A DNA stretch of 64,000 nt from contig NC_057796.1 in assembly GCF_018294505.1 (NCBI RefSeq), positions 270,952,458-271,016,457 of the forward strand, given 5' to 3'. Each line of letters starts with the position of its first letter. Position 1 is the first letter of the stretch. The DNA is from Triticum aestivum. Lineage: Eukaryota; Streptophyta; Magnoliopsida; Poales; Poaceae. Under the pieces are notes generated by a model. It was not told the origin of the DNA and ran no database searches. It saw only the letters and a list, made by a program, of their open reading frames with translations. The position numbers and the translations under genes were made by a program. Positions 35,936 to 46,660 of the stretch are shown one piece after another.

Positions 35936-36600
35936 GTTATCAATTAAATAGTAAGGCAGACTCTGTATTTACAAATATGATGTATAAGAGTACTCGACAA
36001 CAACCATGATAAGAAGGATATACTTATTAGATCGTAAGGGTGTGAATTTTAGCATTATCATCACGTGAGCTCAAAGGAGACTCAGAGATATTGTACTATC
36101 AGATGATTCAGAGGATGAATACATTGAGACAAGTGTGCCAGAAAGAAAGGAAAAAAGATGCCCACACGAAGAAGATATCTACTAAAGGAAAAAAAGAGAA
36201 AGGTTTGACGATTTAGAATCAGAAGTTCGCTGTGGCAAAATAAAACCCACTGTTACTGACACCATAAGTAGAAGACAAGTGCTCAGCTGGATGATAAAGT
36301 AGGCAAAACAAAGCATAGGAGAATGATGAAGTTATCTACAAAATTAGTGGATTAGTAGGTTATCAACTACTCCCTCCGTACTAAATATTTGTTTTTCTAG
36401 AGATTTCAACAAGTGACTACATACAGAGCAAAATGAGTGAATCTACACTATAAAATATGTCTATATACATCCGTACGTGATAGTCCATTTGAAATCTCTA
36501 AAAAGACAAATATTTAGGAACGGAGGGAGTATGTATTTACAAATATATTGTGAGAGTACTTGACAACAACGATGATAAGGATATACATATTAGATCTTCC
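35837..36600 (+). repeat. Tandem duplication of the RPA-like gene tail
   Basis: The segment 35837-36033 (CATAAGGAAGAAGACAAGTG... to ...GGATATAC.TATTAGAT) recurs at 36262-36600 in direct orientation. The second copy is interrupted by the Stowaway element at 36370-36529. The two copies are about 90% alike by eye and share the sequence encoding the terminal KLSRKLLD-like residues and stop. Copy two therefore predates the MITE insertion. Confidence 0.8.
36370..36529. mobile_element. Stowaway (Tc1/Mariner-type) MITE
   Basis: A 160-bp element with terminal inverted repeats CTCCCTCCGTACTAAATATTTGT and its near-complement at the right end, flanked by TA on both sides (36368-36369 and 36530-36531). 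Size and ends fit the Thalos/Athos-like Stowaway families of Triticeae. The empty site is visible in the paralogous copy at 35932-35960. Confidence 0.93.
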
Positions 36601-36604
36601 CTAC

Positions 36605-37475
36605 CATATGGACCACCTACAACACATATAAAATTTCAACTACTATATGTCAACTATAACATATGAACTAAATTACAGTTGACAAACGAAAGCCTTCTTG
36701 CTAGGACATGGTAACAAACTAACAATAAATAAAATATTACACTTTACGGTGCTATGGAGGAACCAAAGACATAATCTGCATTAGGAAGGATGCTTATCAG
36801 TAGCACTTACATTTGGTAGGCGTCCGACAACACCAGCAATGAGGACTGAGTGGTCGCCCCAGGCATTGCTCATCCTGCTGCTATTTATTTGTCCCACAAT
36901 CTTCTCATGTGAATCTGCCTCCATTACCCCCATACCTCTCATGCATAGCCGCAGTTCCACCGTCTGTCACGTGCCTCAGATGCAACCATTCTCCATTAGC
37001 CTGCCTTGGCCAATCATTATTTTGTGCCATATGTTGCCCTGGCACCAACAAGCTTAGACTCAGAAAAATGATTCCATCCAGGAAATCGACCAACCGGTGC
37101 TCCATGCTCAGCGAAATCCCTCGCCGCTCATTGATCTGAAGAAACCCAAAGATTATATACACTAAATATGTGGAACAAGTCTTATATTTCGGTTCATGCT
37201 CAAAAATAACAATCTCATCTTCTGCCTGATGATAGGCTTCCGATGTTGTACTTCAACGATACTTTAACCAAACTACAAATAAATCTTTAATGTAAAAGGC
37301 ACCACCTACAACACATGTAAAAAGTCAACCATTGTATGTCGATTAACACATATGAACCCAATTACAGTTAATAAATTAAGGCCTTCTTGCTTGGACATGG
37401 TAACAACAAATAAAAGAATAAAAGACTTCTAGTGCTACAAATGAACTATATAAGACATAATCTACCATTTGACAG
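36605..37475. repeat. Direct duplication of a ~175-bp segment
   Basis: The segment 36610-36785 (ACCACCTACAACACATATAAAA ... CTTGCTAGGACATGGTAACAA ... AGACATAATCTGC) recurs at about 37303-37470 with roughly 80% similarity by eye. Each copy lies downstream, in minus-strand terms, of a small exon-like sequence with a GTAAGTG donor, so a larger gene segment was probably duplicated. Confidence 0.7.
36811..36900 (-). pseudogene. Small exon-like sequence, paralogue of 37971-38084
   Basis: On the minus strand a short frame reads ...DHSVLIAGVVGRLPN and ends at 36811 directly before GTAAGTGC. This parallels the exon at 37971, where ...LVVALIGGAVRLLQS ends before GTAAGTGT. The shared (V/A)xIxG(V/G)(V/A)xRL pattern and identical donor context suggest a duplicated exon. 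No further exons can be joined. Confidence 0.35.
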
Positions 37476-37970
37476 CAAGATTCCAGAAGCCAGAAAAGAG
37501 AACGTGCGAGTAGCTACTACAGATGCCTTGCATTTATATGTTCAGCAATATAGCATTGCCTCTACGTGGAAATTAAGATGCAACAAGCAAACAAGAAGGC
37601 TAGCGGCAGCCGGCAGGTAAAACCACTGGACTTAAGAACTTAACCTGCAACAGGCGTATGCATGTCTCATATCAGGCCGATGCTTTTGCTACCTAGCCCA
37701 GCAAATGTGCATGTAAATCTCCGTTTTTATTGTCAAACAAAAATTACATGCAAGAATTGCTTGCTAGGTTGAGATCAACTTAATTTAGAGAAATCCACAT
37801 GTTTGCTTTACTCTGTTCTCAATTGCAGAATTCAGAGGACAAGTACAAATGCCGCTTTCCACATGGAAAGTTGTGATATGAGTAACATTAAACAATGAAA
37901 TTATAAAAACTAATTCTGAATTCATTATAATTCCCTTCAAAGAAACCTGTATGATTGTAGTAACACTTAC

Positions 37971-38084
37971 AGATTGTAGGAGTCTGACAGCACCACCAAT
38001 AAGGGCAACAACTAAGCAGCCGCCCGCAGACGCTGCTGCTGCTGCTATTCCCTCCTCTATGAGCTGCCTCACTGCCTCCTCCAT
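37971..38084 (-). pseudogene. Small first-exon candidate with hydrophobic helix
   Basis: The minus strand reads 38 codons from ATG at 38084 to a GTAAGTG donor after 37971: MEEAVRQLIEEG, an Ala-rich stretch, then CLVVALIGGAVRLLQS, a possible short membrane or amphipathic helix. The 5' side of the gene is disrupted by the non-LTR insertion at 38125. No downstream exon was identified, so this is a gene fragment or a very small transcribed unit. Function unknown. Confidence 0.35.
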
Positions 38085-38124
38085 GGTGCAAGATCCTGAA
38101 CCTCCGGCACAGCCGCTAGCCTCC

Positions 38125-39482
38125 CCCTGGTCAAACAACGCCCGCGTCGTCCTCCCCATGGGCGACTCAGGCGGCTAGAAACCTAGCCGCCGCCGCCGGG
38201 CTAAGCCCGGGGGCCGACGGCGGTGGCGGGGGATCTCCTCTCTCGCGCGTCTCCGGGGTGGGGAGGACCCCAAGGCGTGTGGTGGCGCGACCGATCTGGG
38301 ATCTGCGGTGCGGCGGATGGCGGCAGGCGGCGGGAGGCCGGCCCGTCCACGGACGGCGACTGCTTGGCGCGGCGGAGGCCAGGGCTGCGGGCGCTCCGGA
38401 TAGCCCTTTGGGCGGCGGCGGCGGCTGCGGTCGACGGCGGCCGGCTTGGCTGCGGCGGCGTGCATGCTGCCTTCAGATCGACGACGGCGGCGTGGAGGGC
38501 CTGGTGGTCTCGTCGGCGGCACCTACGATCAGATCTGTTCTGACCAGTGCAGCCGGCGGTGGTGGTCATCTCTTCCAACAGAGGTTGGCGGCCTAAGGCT
38601 GGGTGTTCGGATCTCGGGATCCGTCATCTGGCACCAGCTGCGAGTCGGGGAGACGTAGTTGCCGGTGAAAACCGAGCCGACGGCGGGCGATGGCGGCGTT
38701 CCACGTCGTTACCTTGATGAAGGCATCGTCATGTGACTACCGTCGACCCACTCGTATTGCTCCGAGGGAAACCCTAGGATCTGGTGTTCCAGACCGGACG
38801 ATGGCGGCACTGCGGTGTCGTTTCTCTTTTGGGAGCGTCGTTTTGTGGAGCAGCCCTGGAAGTCAGAGGCAGGAGGTGGAGCGGCTTCGTCTTGCACGGA
38901 GTTTCGGTGGAGATGTCAAGTCATGCCTGACCGACAGGTGCTACGCTTGGTCATGCCTTGTCGGGAGGTGCTACGCACGACAGATCTTCCAAGGGCTTCA
39001 AACTGTGTCGGCTGGTGGTACGTGGCAGCATGGCGCCGAGGTGTATCAGTGGCGACTGCGACGTGTACAGCTGTTTGCGCGCAGGGAGGAGGTGCCGTTG
39101 GGCGCCGTGGTGGCATCGACGATAGCTGGACCGAGCAAGGTTGATGCATCAGTACAGTTCTGAAGATGGAGCGATGGCAGTTGGCGGCGGCGGCCTCCGA
39201 GAGCACGCCGGACCAGTGTGTGCCCCAGACCCGGCAAGTGGCTAGGTTGGGGTCTCAGGTCTTAGATGTTAGGCTTGTTTGCGATGTCTGTTTGGTATTA
39301 GGCCCAAGCTATCTACGCCCCTTCATCAACTGAATAGGTGTAGCGACAGTTTGTTGCTTAGACGGCGGCTTTAGTCTTAGTATTGTATGACTTTGTAAGG
39401 TCTTGCGAGAATAATTAATAAAGTGGCCGTATGCATCGCCAAGATGCAGAGGCCGGGGGTCATCTTTCTTTTCTAAAAAAAA
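38125..39482 (+). mobile_element. Non-LTR (LINE-type) retroinsertion with poly(A) and 12-bp TSD
   Basis: The 12-bp sequence CCGCTAGCCTCC occurs at 38113-38124 and again at 39483-39494. The intervening 1358 bp ends in A8 (39475-39482) after a TAATAAAGTGGCCGTATGCATCG...GCAGAGGCCGGGGG tail, which I recognise as typical of cereal LINE 3' ends. The body is GC-rich with no reverse transcriptase, so it is 5'-truncated or a non-coding family member. The orientation is plus (A tail to the right). Confidence 0.85.
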
Positions 39483-39494
39483 CCGCTAGCCTCC

Positions 39495-39944
39495 AGCCAT
39501 GACAAGTTTGATCCACGCATGTGACGCACTCACCCAGCCATGCGCCACCAAGGATTAAATCCCCCACTCGGGAAGCAAAATTTGAGGAACATAAGCTTTC
39601 TGTCCCAACGCCAATGGCCTCCTCGGCGACCACCCTCTACCTTTCCAGCTTAGCGACGGCGAGATGCGTCCTCGCTGGTGGGTGGCGCCACAATCGCAAC
39701 TCGAGCAAGCGCCCCAGCGTAGGTCAGACATCGATCCCCTCCTATCAGCCGACTCAATTACGTAGAGCCACTCAATTTGGTCACGCGAGAGCAGGCTCGA
39801 TCTATTTTTTTCACAAGACGGTGGAGAAGAGAAGGAGAAATGGGATTTGTTTACCCCTACGACGTATCCATTCTGGGAGGCGGTCAGAATTCTGAGGGGT
39901 AAAAATGAAATATTTGGTCCTTAAAAAATGAATGTATTTAATAC
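39495..39944. other. Low-copy DNA right of the non-LTR insertion
   Basis: The continuation of the pre-insertion sequence that carries the minus-strand exon at 37971-38084. A plus-strand frame (about 39521-39895) is open but has no recognisable domain. On the minus strand this would be upstream (promoter or 5' leader) of the small exon. Confidence 0.3.
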
Positions 39945-40182
39945 TCACTCCGTTTCATACATATACTTTTTTTTTTAAAGTCCAACCTCACAAACTTTGG
40001 CCAAGTCTGTGAAGAAAAAAATTTACATCTAGAATACTAAACATATCACTAGATTCATCATGAGATATAGATTCATATATTTATATATTTTTTATTATAG
40101 ATATAAAAAGTTTTTTCTATAAACTTGATTAAAGTGTATAAAATTTGACTTCTCAAAATATTTATACGCGGTACTTTTTTTA
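39945..40182. mobile_element. Degenerate Stowaway-like MITE, one end damaged
   Basis: It starts TACTCACTCCGTTTCATACATATAC, resembling a Stowaway CTCCCTCCGT end, and holds the internally complementary pair TTGGCCAAGTCTGTGAAGAAAAAA and TTTTTTCTATAAACTTGATTAAAG typical of these families. The right terminus (ACGGAGGGAGTA) is missing: the sequence ends TTTATACGCGGTACTTTTTTT. Confidence 0.6.
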
Positions 40183-40352
40183 ATGTCGGCAGAAGAACTG
40201 CGAAATTCATTGATCACAAGAAGGTGTTACACGAGTTCTCACGGGAGGAAAGCATTGCAAAGGGCAGCGCAAAAAAAAGAGAAAGAAAAAGAACCCGTCG
40301 ACAGAACCACAAACCCAAGCTCTACCATCAATCGTGAACACCATCGGAGCCC
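40183..40352. other. Short unassigned stretch
   Basis: An open frame of about 112 codons spans 40183-40521 but runs into the Copia LTR and then the large LTR element, so it is accidental. No feature recognised. Confidence 0.3.
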
Positions 40353-40489
40353 TGCTGGGGATCGTTGCAGAAATTTAAAATTTTCTACGCATCACCAAGA
40401 TCAATCTATGGAAAGACTAGTAACGAGAGAGGGGGGAGTGCATCTTCATACCCTTAAAGATCGCGATGCGGAAGCGTTACAAGAACGCG
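40353..40489 (-). repeat. Fragment of an older Copia LTR, target of the large element
   Basis: TGCTGGGGATCGTTGCAGAAATTTAA... ACGCATCACCAAGATC... matches the inner end of a Triticeae Copia (Angela/WIS-like) LTR on the minus strand. It breaks off at 40489, where the 3.9-kb LTR begins, and presumably resumes beyond 64000. ACGCG (40485-40489) is the predicted 5-bp target duplication. Confidence 0.7.
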
Positions 40490-41245
40490 TGTTCGACGAG
40501 TTTTTGTGCACGGTTGCATAAGAAAATATTTATTTAATTGAGTTTTGATGCAGGCTAGACGTGCCAAGGCAAGGTGTTAATAAAGGCAAAAATGCTATTG
40601 CATGGTACATGCACGTACGTACTGTTCATGCATGGTGCGACTACTACATGTTCATGCACACACACGTCTTGGCCACGGGTTATTTTAGTCTAAACGCATA
40701 CCTAGCTTAGACACATATACATATTTATGTATTTGAATACCCGCAAGCTCGCGTTACACATCCGAATACCCGTTTGTATGCATATATCATATAGATACGT
40801 ATTCGAGTGTGTACGGCTGGCCGGTGAGCACGACACGCATACTTCTCGGAATACCCGAAATACCTAGCTAACCATGCATGTACGTGTATCTTCTTTTTGC
40901 TGTTTGATTTGAATTGAACAGGTACATGAAATATCCATGTTTTAGCGGGGTGCAAACTACAAACAAGTACAAAGCTGGCTAATTGAATCGTTTGCTTGGC
41001 AAGTATAAATATTTGGGTGCGTACAAGTACATGCCTATAATCGGCAGGAGAAGAAAATATGGAAATAAGTGCAACCGATGCTCCAGAATCACCTAGATGG
41101 TCAGGCGTCGCATAAGCAAAGTATATACGAGATTTTTTTTTGTCCTTTTCTTCGTGCAGGTTTGTGCGTCAAGAAAAACAACAGAAGGAAACCTCAGCGA
41201 TGGGGCTGCGCATTAAACATCCATCCAACCCTAGCTCCTCCAGCC

Positions 41246-41253
41246 TATAAATA
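41246..41253 (+). promoter_or_regulatory. LTR TATA box
   Basis: TATAAATA in the context CCAGCCTATAAATACTTGACC is conserved at the equivalent place in the right LTR (60759-60766). It probably marks the U3/R promoter of the element, with transcript start some 30 bp downstream. Confidence 0.6.
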
Positions 41254-42349
41254 CTTGACCAGGGCAAGGCACAAAGGGGGAAAGGAGGGACAAGGCATCC
41301 AAGAGAAGAACCACGCAGGAAGGAGACGCGTCGGTCCTTGCTGCAGCGTCGAGGATACATAAGAGAAAACACGAGGAGCTAGCACGCAGCGGCGGCGGCA
41401 ACGACGGGCTGGAGCCAAGACCTCACGTACGCAACAGAGGGGAGAAAGAAAACATGCAGAAGAAGACGCACCCATGGCGGCAGCGTTGAGGATGAGCGGC
41501 GGACGCGCGTACACGCCGGCCGCAGAAACACGCGTGTGGGAAGATACACACGTAACCATGCAATGATCTTCTTTTTTCTATGTGTTATCTATTTCGCAGG
41601 ATGCCTAAGAACACCCGAGGAGAGCTGAGGCACGGGAGCAAACCTACGTACACGCATCCATCCATTAAGAAGGAACACACGAAGATACCTCACGCAGCAA
41701 ACCCTACGATCTAGAGGGAGGCGCTGCCTCAGCGGCCGCGGCCGACTGACGCGCCATGGTGCCGAGCACGTTGTCGAGATGGCGGTTGTGCACTCGGGCG
41801 ATATTGCCATGGATAGCAACTGCATGTGTGCATCTATGGTACGTATAATATATTTTTTAAGCAGATCGCAGGAGACGCGTCCATGGCAACGGCATCGAGG
41901 ACGAGATGCACCCATGGTGGCAGTATCGAGGATGACACGCGCTTGCGGCGGCAGAGTGTGCGCGGGACACAACGTTCTTCACCTAACATGTGCAATGAAG
42001 GTGGCATACGACGTGCCCAATAAAGATGGCCGCGGACGATGCGGTGCTCTTTTTGTACCAGGTGTTGTGGAGGCGGCGGATGACGCACACAACGGAGGTT
42101 GCCTCGGACGAGCGGGGCGCTTCTCGTACCATAGGGCAACTCCTACTACGCCGCCGCCGGAGACGACTTCATCCCACCAGGAAACGACACCAACACCACC
42201 GGAGATTGCCTACGACAAGTCAGGCATCACGCTTCTGTTTGGAGATACTCGGAAGCAGCCGGAGCTCGCCAACGACGTAGCCCAACTGCTAGCTCTGGGT
42301 CTCTATCATGGCGGCCTACATGTCCTCGGCGAACAGGACATGGTGTACA

Positions 42350-43640
42350 GGTTGCGACGAACAGGTCATCGATGAACAAGACACGACGCACAGGTCCTTC
42401 AAGAACAAGTCACCGGTGTACAGGTCGCGACGCACAGGTCCTTGGGGAACAGGTCACCGGTGCACAGGTCCATGGCGCTCGGATCCCGTGTAACAGGTCT
42501 GGTGTCCTGAAGAAGACGGTGTGGCCGAAACAGAGCTCGCGACGACGTAGCCCGAGACAAGTCCATGACGAGCAGATCTTTCTGTTGCACAAGTCCTTGG
42601 CGTCCCGATCGCGACGAACAGGTCGATAGTCTTGCTTACTGGAGGAGATGGGGTGGCGGAGCTGTAGCTCGCGACGATGTAGCCCGAGTCAAGTCCATGG
42701 AAAACAGGTCTCTCTGGTGCACAAGTCTTTGGCGTCCCGATCGTGCTGAACAGGTCGGTGGTCTTGCTTACCGGAGGAGACTATGTGGAGGAACCGGAGC
42801 TCGCGCCTACGTAGCCCGAGTCAAGTCCATGGCGAACAGGTCTCTCTGGTGCACAAGTCATTGGCGTACCGATCGTGGCGAACAGGTCGATGGTCTTGCT
42901 TACAGGAGGAGACGGGGTGGCGGAACTGGAGCTCGCGACGACGTAGCCCGAGTCAAGTCCATGGCGAACAGGTTTCTCCGGTGCACAAGTCTTTGGCGTC
43001 CCGATCGCGGTGAACAGGTCGGTGGTCTTGCTTACCGGAGGAGACGATGTCGAGCAACCGGAGCTCGCGACAACGTAGCCCGAGATAACTCCATGGCGAA
43101 CATGTCTCTTCGACGCAGAGGACCATGACTAACAGGTCCATGGCAAACAAGTCACCGGCGTACAGGTCTTTTGCTACCTTTTGTCGGAGGGGACGACATT
43201 GGCAGAACCAGAGCTCACGATATTGCAGCCCAAGGCCGGTCTCTCCTTCGAGAGGTGCACCCGCCATTGCCGACAGGTCCTGCGTACGGGTGCTGGTGTA
43301 CAGGTCCATGGTGTCGCCGACGTACAGGTCACCCTTTGGTGTAGCACCTACCGAGACGGCACGGCCTCTACGACACCACCTTTTGTCGACCCCATTAGGA
43401 GGCACCCTTGTCTTGGCAAACCACGAAAACTGGCGTCCGGCTGAGACAAGGCAACGCAACAAATACGATCATCCCTCCACAAGTTCGCCAGACGGTGCAC
43501 CTTGATAAAGCGGACTGTCATAGACTTGGCGTTCAATCAAGTGAGGCGCACTCTTCACGGTGGATAGATTCTTGGCGTACAGGTCTCGACGTACAGGTCA
43601 ATGGCGTCACCGACGTTCAGGTCACCCTTTGGTGTAGCAT
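42350..43640 (+). repeat. ACAGGTC motif field with 132-bp tandem array
   Basis: Between about 42558 and 43218 a 132-bp unit repeats about five times (starts at 42558, 42690, 42822, 42954, 43086), each with TCAAGTCCATGGCGAACAGG and CTTGCTTACCGGAGGAGAC phrases. Before and after the array the heptamer ACAGGTC (often GTACAGGTC or GCACAGGTC) recurs at short intervals. Since 132 is a multiple of 3, frames stay open across units by chance. Confidence 0.85.
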
Positions 43641-44260
43641 CAAACAAGGCGACGCGGTCTCCACGACAACACCTTTCCACGGCCCTGTGAGGCGGTGCTC
43701 TTTGTCTTAACGGACCGTCGAATACTTAACGTCTAGGCGAGATGAGGCGCCAACCACACCGGCCATGCCGATATCAGCGTGCGACGGTTTTACGACGACG
43801 CCGGTCTCCGAAGCAACTTACTCCCGCGAGGCATACCCCTTGCATACCCCGACAAGTCGTCTAGGTTGTCTAGAAGTCTAAGCCGAGCAGGACCCATGCA
43901 ACTTCAACCCCAACTACATCATCGCCGCCAAGACCGACGAGGCGTGACGGCGAGGGCGGACGTGGCTAGCAGAAAGCCATGTTTTGAGCAGCGCGTGTAC
44001 CAACGAGGACACAGGCTCTGCCGCTGCCCATAGACCACCATCATCATGCATGGAGAACGCAAGGCGAAGACGACGAAGACGACCACACAGCTTAATTGGA
44101 GGTATCTCATGGAGCAACCCACGGGAGTAATTAACCTGGAGCCTTCCGAGGCCCCGGGAACCAAGAGAGCGCAATCGCTACAGTCAGGCAGGCCGCGCTA
44201 GTAAGCCATAGAGCGCATATGTAAAGAGATCTTGTATTTTTGTTTCTCCATTGAGAGATT

Positions 44261-44266
44261 AATAAA
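44261..44266 (+). terminator. Polyadenylation signal in left LTR
   Basis: AATAAA in GAGAGATTAATAAAGTGCATG, repeated in the right LTR (63898-63903). Its position 130 bp before the LTR end fits the 3' processing signal of the element transcript. Confidence 0.55.
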
Positions 44267-44398
44267 GTGCATGTTTCCCTATCTTTACCTGTGTACTTAG
44301 TACACTGGCACGCCCGCAACATTTTATTTCTCCTGGTGCATAGAGAGATAATAATACAATAACCCACGTTATTTTTATTACTTCTCGTGTCAAACAAA

Positions 44399-44417
44399 TT
44401 GGCACGCCCGGTGGGAC
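44399..44417 (+). other. Primer-binding site of the large element
   Basis: TTGGCACGCCCGGTGGGAC lies six bases after the LTR end. This is a primer-binding sequence seen after 5' LTRs of grass Tat-lineage Gypsy elements (RIRE2/Grande-like), supporting the LTR boundary and lineage. I leave the tRNA unassigned. Confidence 0.7.
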
Positions 44418-45632
44418 GTGGTTCTCCTCCCATCTTTGCTGTGCAACAATGGTCGTCGAATTCGTCTTCAAGTCTTCTCCAACAATATGAGATGGCGTCA
44501 ATCCTTGGGTGCAATTTTAAGTTGCCTCATCATCTTCAGGAATTGGAGGCCAAGTTTGTGTCCATGAGATAATGCTATTGTATGGGGGCATTCGTTGCTG
44601 CAAGGGCAGGAAGATGACGTCTATACATGAAGGCGGTTCTATGGAGCAGGGGGCACACCCTATGCCCCAAGTTCCTCGCTAAAAGGCAAGGTCGTCGCCA
44701 ATAATTAAGAGGCTTGCGACGCGTGCACCAAGGAGATGCCCCTATGATGGCATCATGGAGGGCGAGCCTACGGTGGTGGCATACTCGCTCGATAGCACAC
44801 GTGCCCTAGTCCCATCCCCGACAGTCGTGCAATGGGGAGACAACCTGCACCGTCAGTGTCTGTGGGGCATATGAAGAAGCTACGCACCTGGGGATGGGCA
44901 CCCACGGTGGTGGTGTTACACGGTCCACAAGAAGGCGGTACTATGTCTGGCTCGGCGGACACGTCGATGGCGGCAACGCCATGCTGCAAGGCATAACAAT
45001 GCATTTTCTCTCTCCTTGTCTTCTTTCTTGTAGAAGGGCATGCATCCAGAGGGAGTTCGTCTACATGGGATCGGCTCGCAGCTGGCGGAGACTCACTGAA
45101 GGGAGGCGACCCAGCCAGCAGGATACTTTGCCCGATGCCCATGGTGGCAGCGTCGAGGAGGGCGTACCCGACAAAGGCTAGCTCGTAGTGGCGCCACACC
45201 GGTGGTGGTGCGAACTACATCCGAGCTTGAAGATGCACCAATGACGGCGACCGGGGAAGTCGCGGAAGAGGCCCGGGCGTACCACCGGGTGCGCGCTACC
45301 ATGGCGACCGCAGACAATAGTAGAAGAGGCAGCGATGCTGACGTAGGTATCGCACCCAGGAGGATGATGTGCAGGGTACACCCGTAGCCGAGGCGGGCAC
45401 GGATGACGCACTGGTGGCCGCGGCAGCAATGTCGGACGCACGCCGAAGAACCAGCCAGCGATGCCTCCTCCAATCTACTCGAACACGCTTCATCAACCCA
45501 TATGACATGTATGGCGGCGGTAAGCACCAGCGTCGGCGGAAGCTGCGGACAATGCGCCGAGCGAAGGAAAAATGGCGAGGAGGCGATGGCGCGCCCACGG
45601 AGGCGGCATGTTGATCGCGCTCATCGGAGACG
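44418..45632 (+). other. Internal domain, left part, non-coding
   Basis: GC-rich sequence without a recognisable gag. A phrase like CCATGGTGGCAGCGTCGAGG recurs here (45138) and in the LTR (41471, 41911), showing that LTR and internal domain share repeated phrases. Frames are short and multiply overlapping. Confidence 0.5.
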
Positions 45633-45881
45633 CACTACAAGAAATATGTCAACTAGTGACCTTCTGGCAGTGACCCTGGAAGAATTGGTCATAGATCTAT
45701 GACCATTTGAGACCAATTGGTCAAAAGCTGTTCGGGGGGCTCCAAACGCTAAACTATATCGACCATTTTGGTCAGAAAGGTCGTAATTTCCTTACACGAA
45801 ATGGTCACAAAGCAGACAGTACTGATCCGCTGCCTTATTTCTAGATGGTCATGACAAAAATAGATGGTCATAACCTTGTAA

Positions 45882-46660
45882 GTTGTGGTGGATTGCTATG
45901 ACTAGGCGCCACCTCATCAGTTTTGCCTATGTGTCATGTCCATGTGTCAATTTTTCCCTAGGTTGTGAAGCAACCTATATTTCTATCATTCCCAAAATTC
46001 CCAAAAAAATTGGGCATTCTTTACTATCCAAATCATTGCCTCATGACAATATTCAACTCCATTTGCCTGTTAAATCTACCTCGGCAAATTTCCAAAGTTT
46101 TTGTTCAACTCGAACTGTTGTGAAGGAAGTACTAGCTAGGCATATCCTAATGAGTTGAATTTTTGCCACATCTTCTATATTCCCAAATCATTGCTCTCCA
46201 CAAAATTTGAGCCCCATCTAACAATACATGTGAGTGTCGCTTCAACATTCATATTTCTGTCCAGTGTGGTACGTTGCAAAGCAAGTGACACCTAGGCTCC
46301 TCCATTTGAGCTGCAAATTTTCCAAGATAGTGTCCTTAGTAGATAATCATCCTCAGCCAAAACTCAGGCCCATTGGCCATGTGCATTTCCCGTACCACTA
46401 ATCAAACAGTTGGGTGCTAATTCATGTTTGAGCATTGTTCGGTCTCCTCGTGAGATTCTTCTGTTGTTATTTTCTTCCAAGCATCTACCTGGGGAGTGCC
46501 AAACCTACTAGACATGCCTAGGCTTCCCAGAACGCATGGCAACGCCACGGTCACGCGGTGACCATGCGGCGGGCATGCGAGTCTACGCGCTTTGGAGTTG
46601 GGGCCCTGGGCCACCATCCAAACCTCAACGTATCACCACCAAACCATTTATTTATGCTTA
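45882..46660. other. CACTA interior left of the array, no gene
   Basis: Sequence with short open frames, none recognised. It carries CCATGTGTCAATTTTTCCC-like phrases and a GC-rich patch at 46530-46610 (GCAACGCCACGGTCACGCGG). Confidence 0.4.

Larger units (their letters stand above)
40490..44392 (+). repeat. Left LTR (3903 bp)
   Basis: Starts TGTTCGACGAG and ends CTCGTGTCA. It contains a TATAAATA box (41246-41253), a GC-rich body, a 132-bp tandem array (42558-43100), and AATAAA near 44261 shortly before the 3' end, a good arrangement for initiation and polyadenylation in the LTR. Long frames in it are by-products of the repeats, not genes. Confidence 0.88.

Noticed and set aside
38085..38159. 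Extension of the small minus-strand exon to an upstream ATG (38159)
   Set aside because: The upstream part lies in the retroinsertion (from 38125). The pre-insertion sequence has a stop (TAG) in that frame, so the start at 38084 is preferred.
38175..38578. Overlapping Arg/Pro/Ala-rich frames on both strands
   Set aside because: High GC content keeps all frames open. The segment is inside the poly(A)-ended non-LTR insertion, and no frame looks like a known protein.
42565..43128. Long open frames in several phases across the LTR array
   Set aside because: The unit length is 132 bp, a multiple of three, so frames stay open by periodicity. The encoded peptides are simple repeats and the same region is an LTR.
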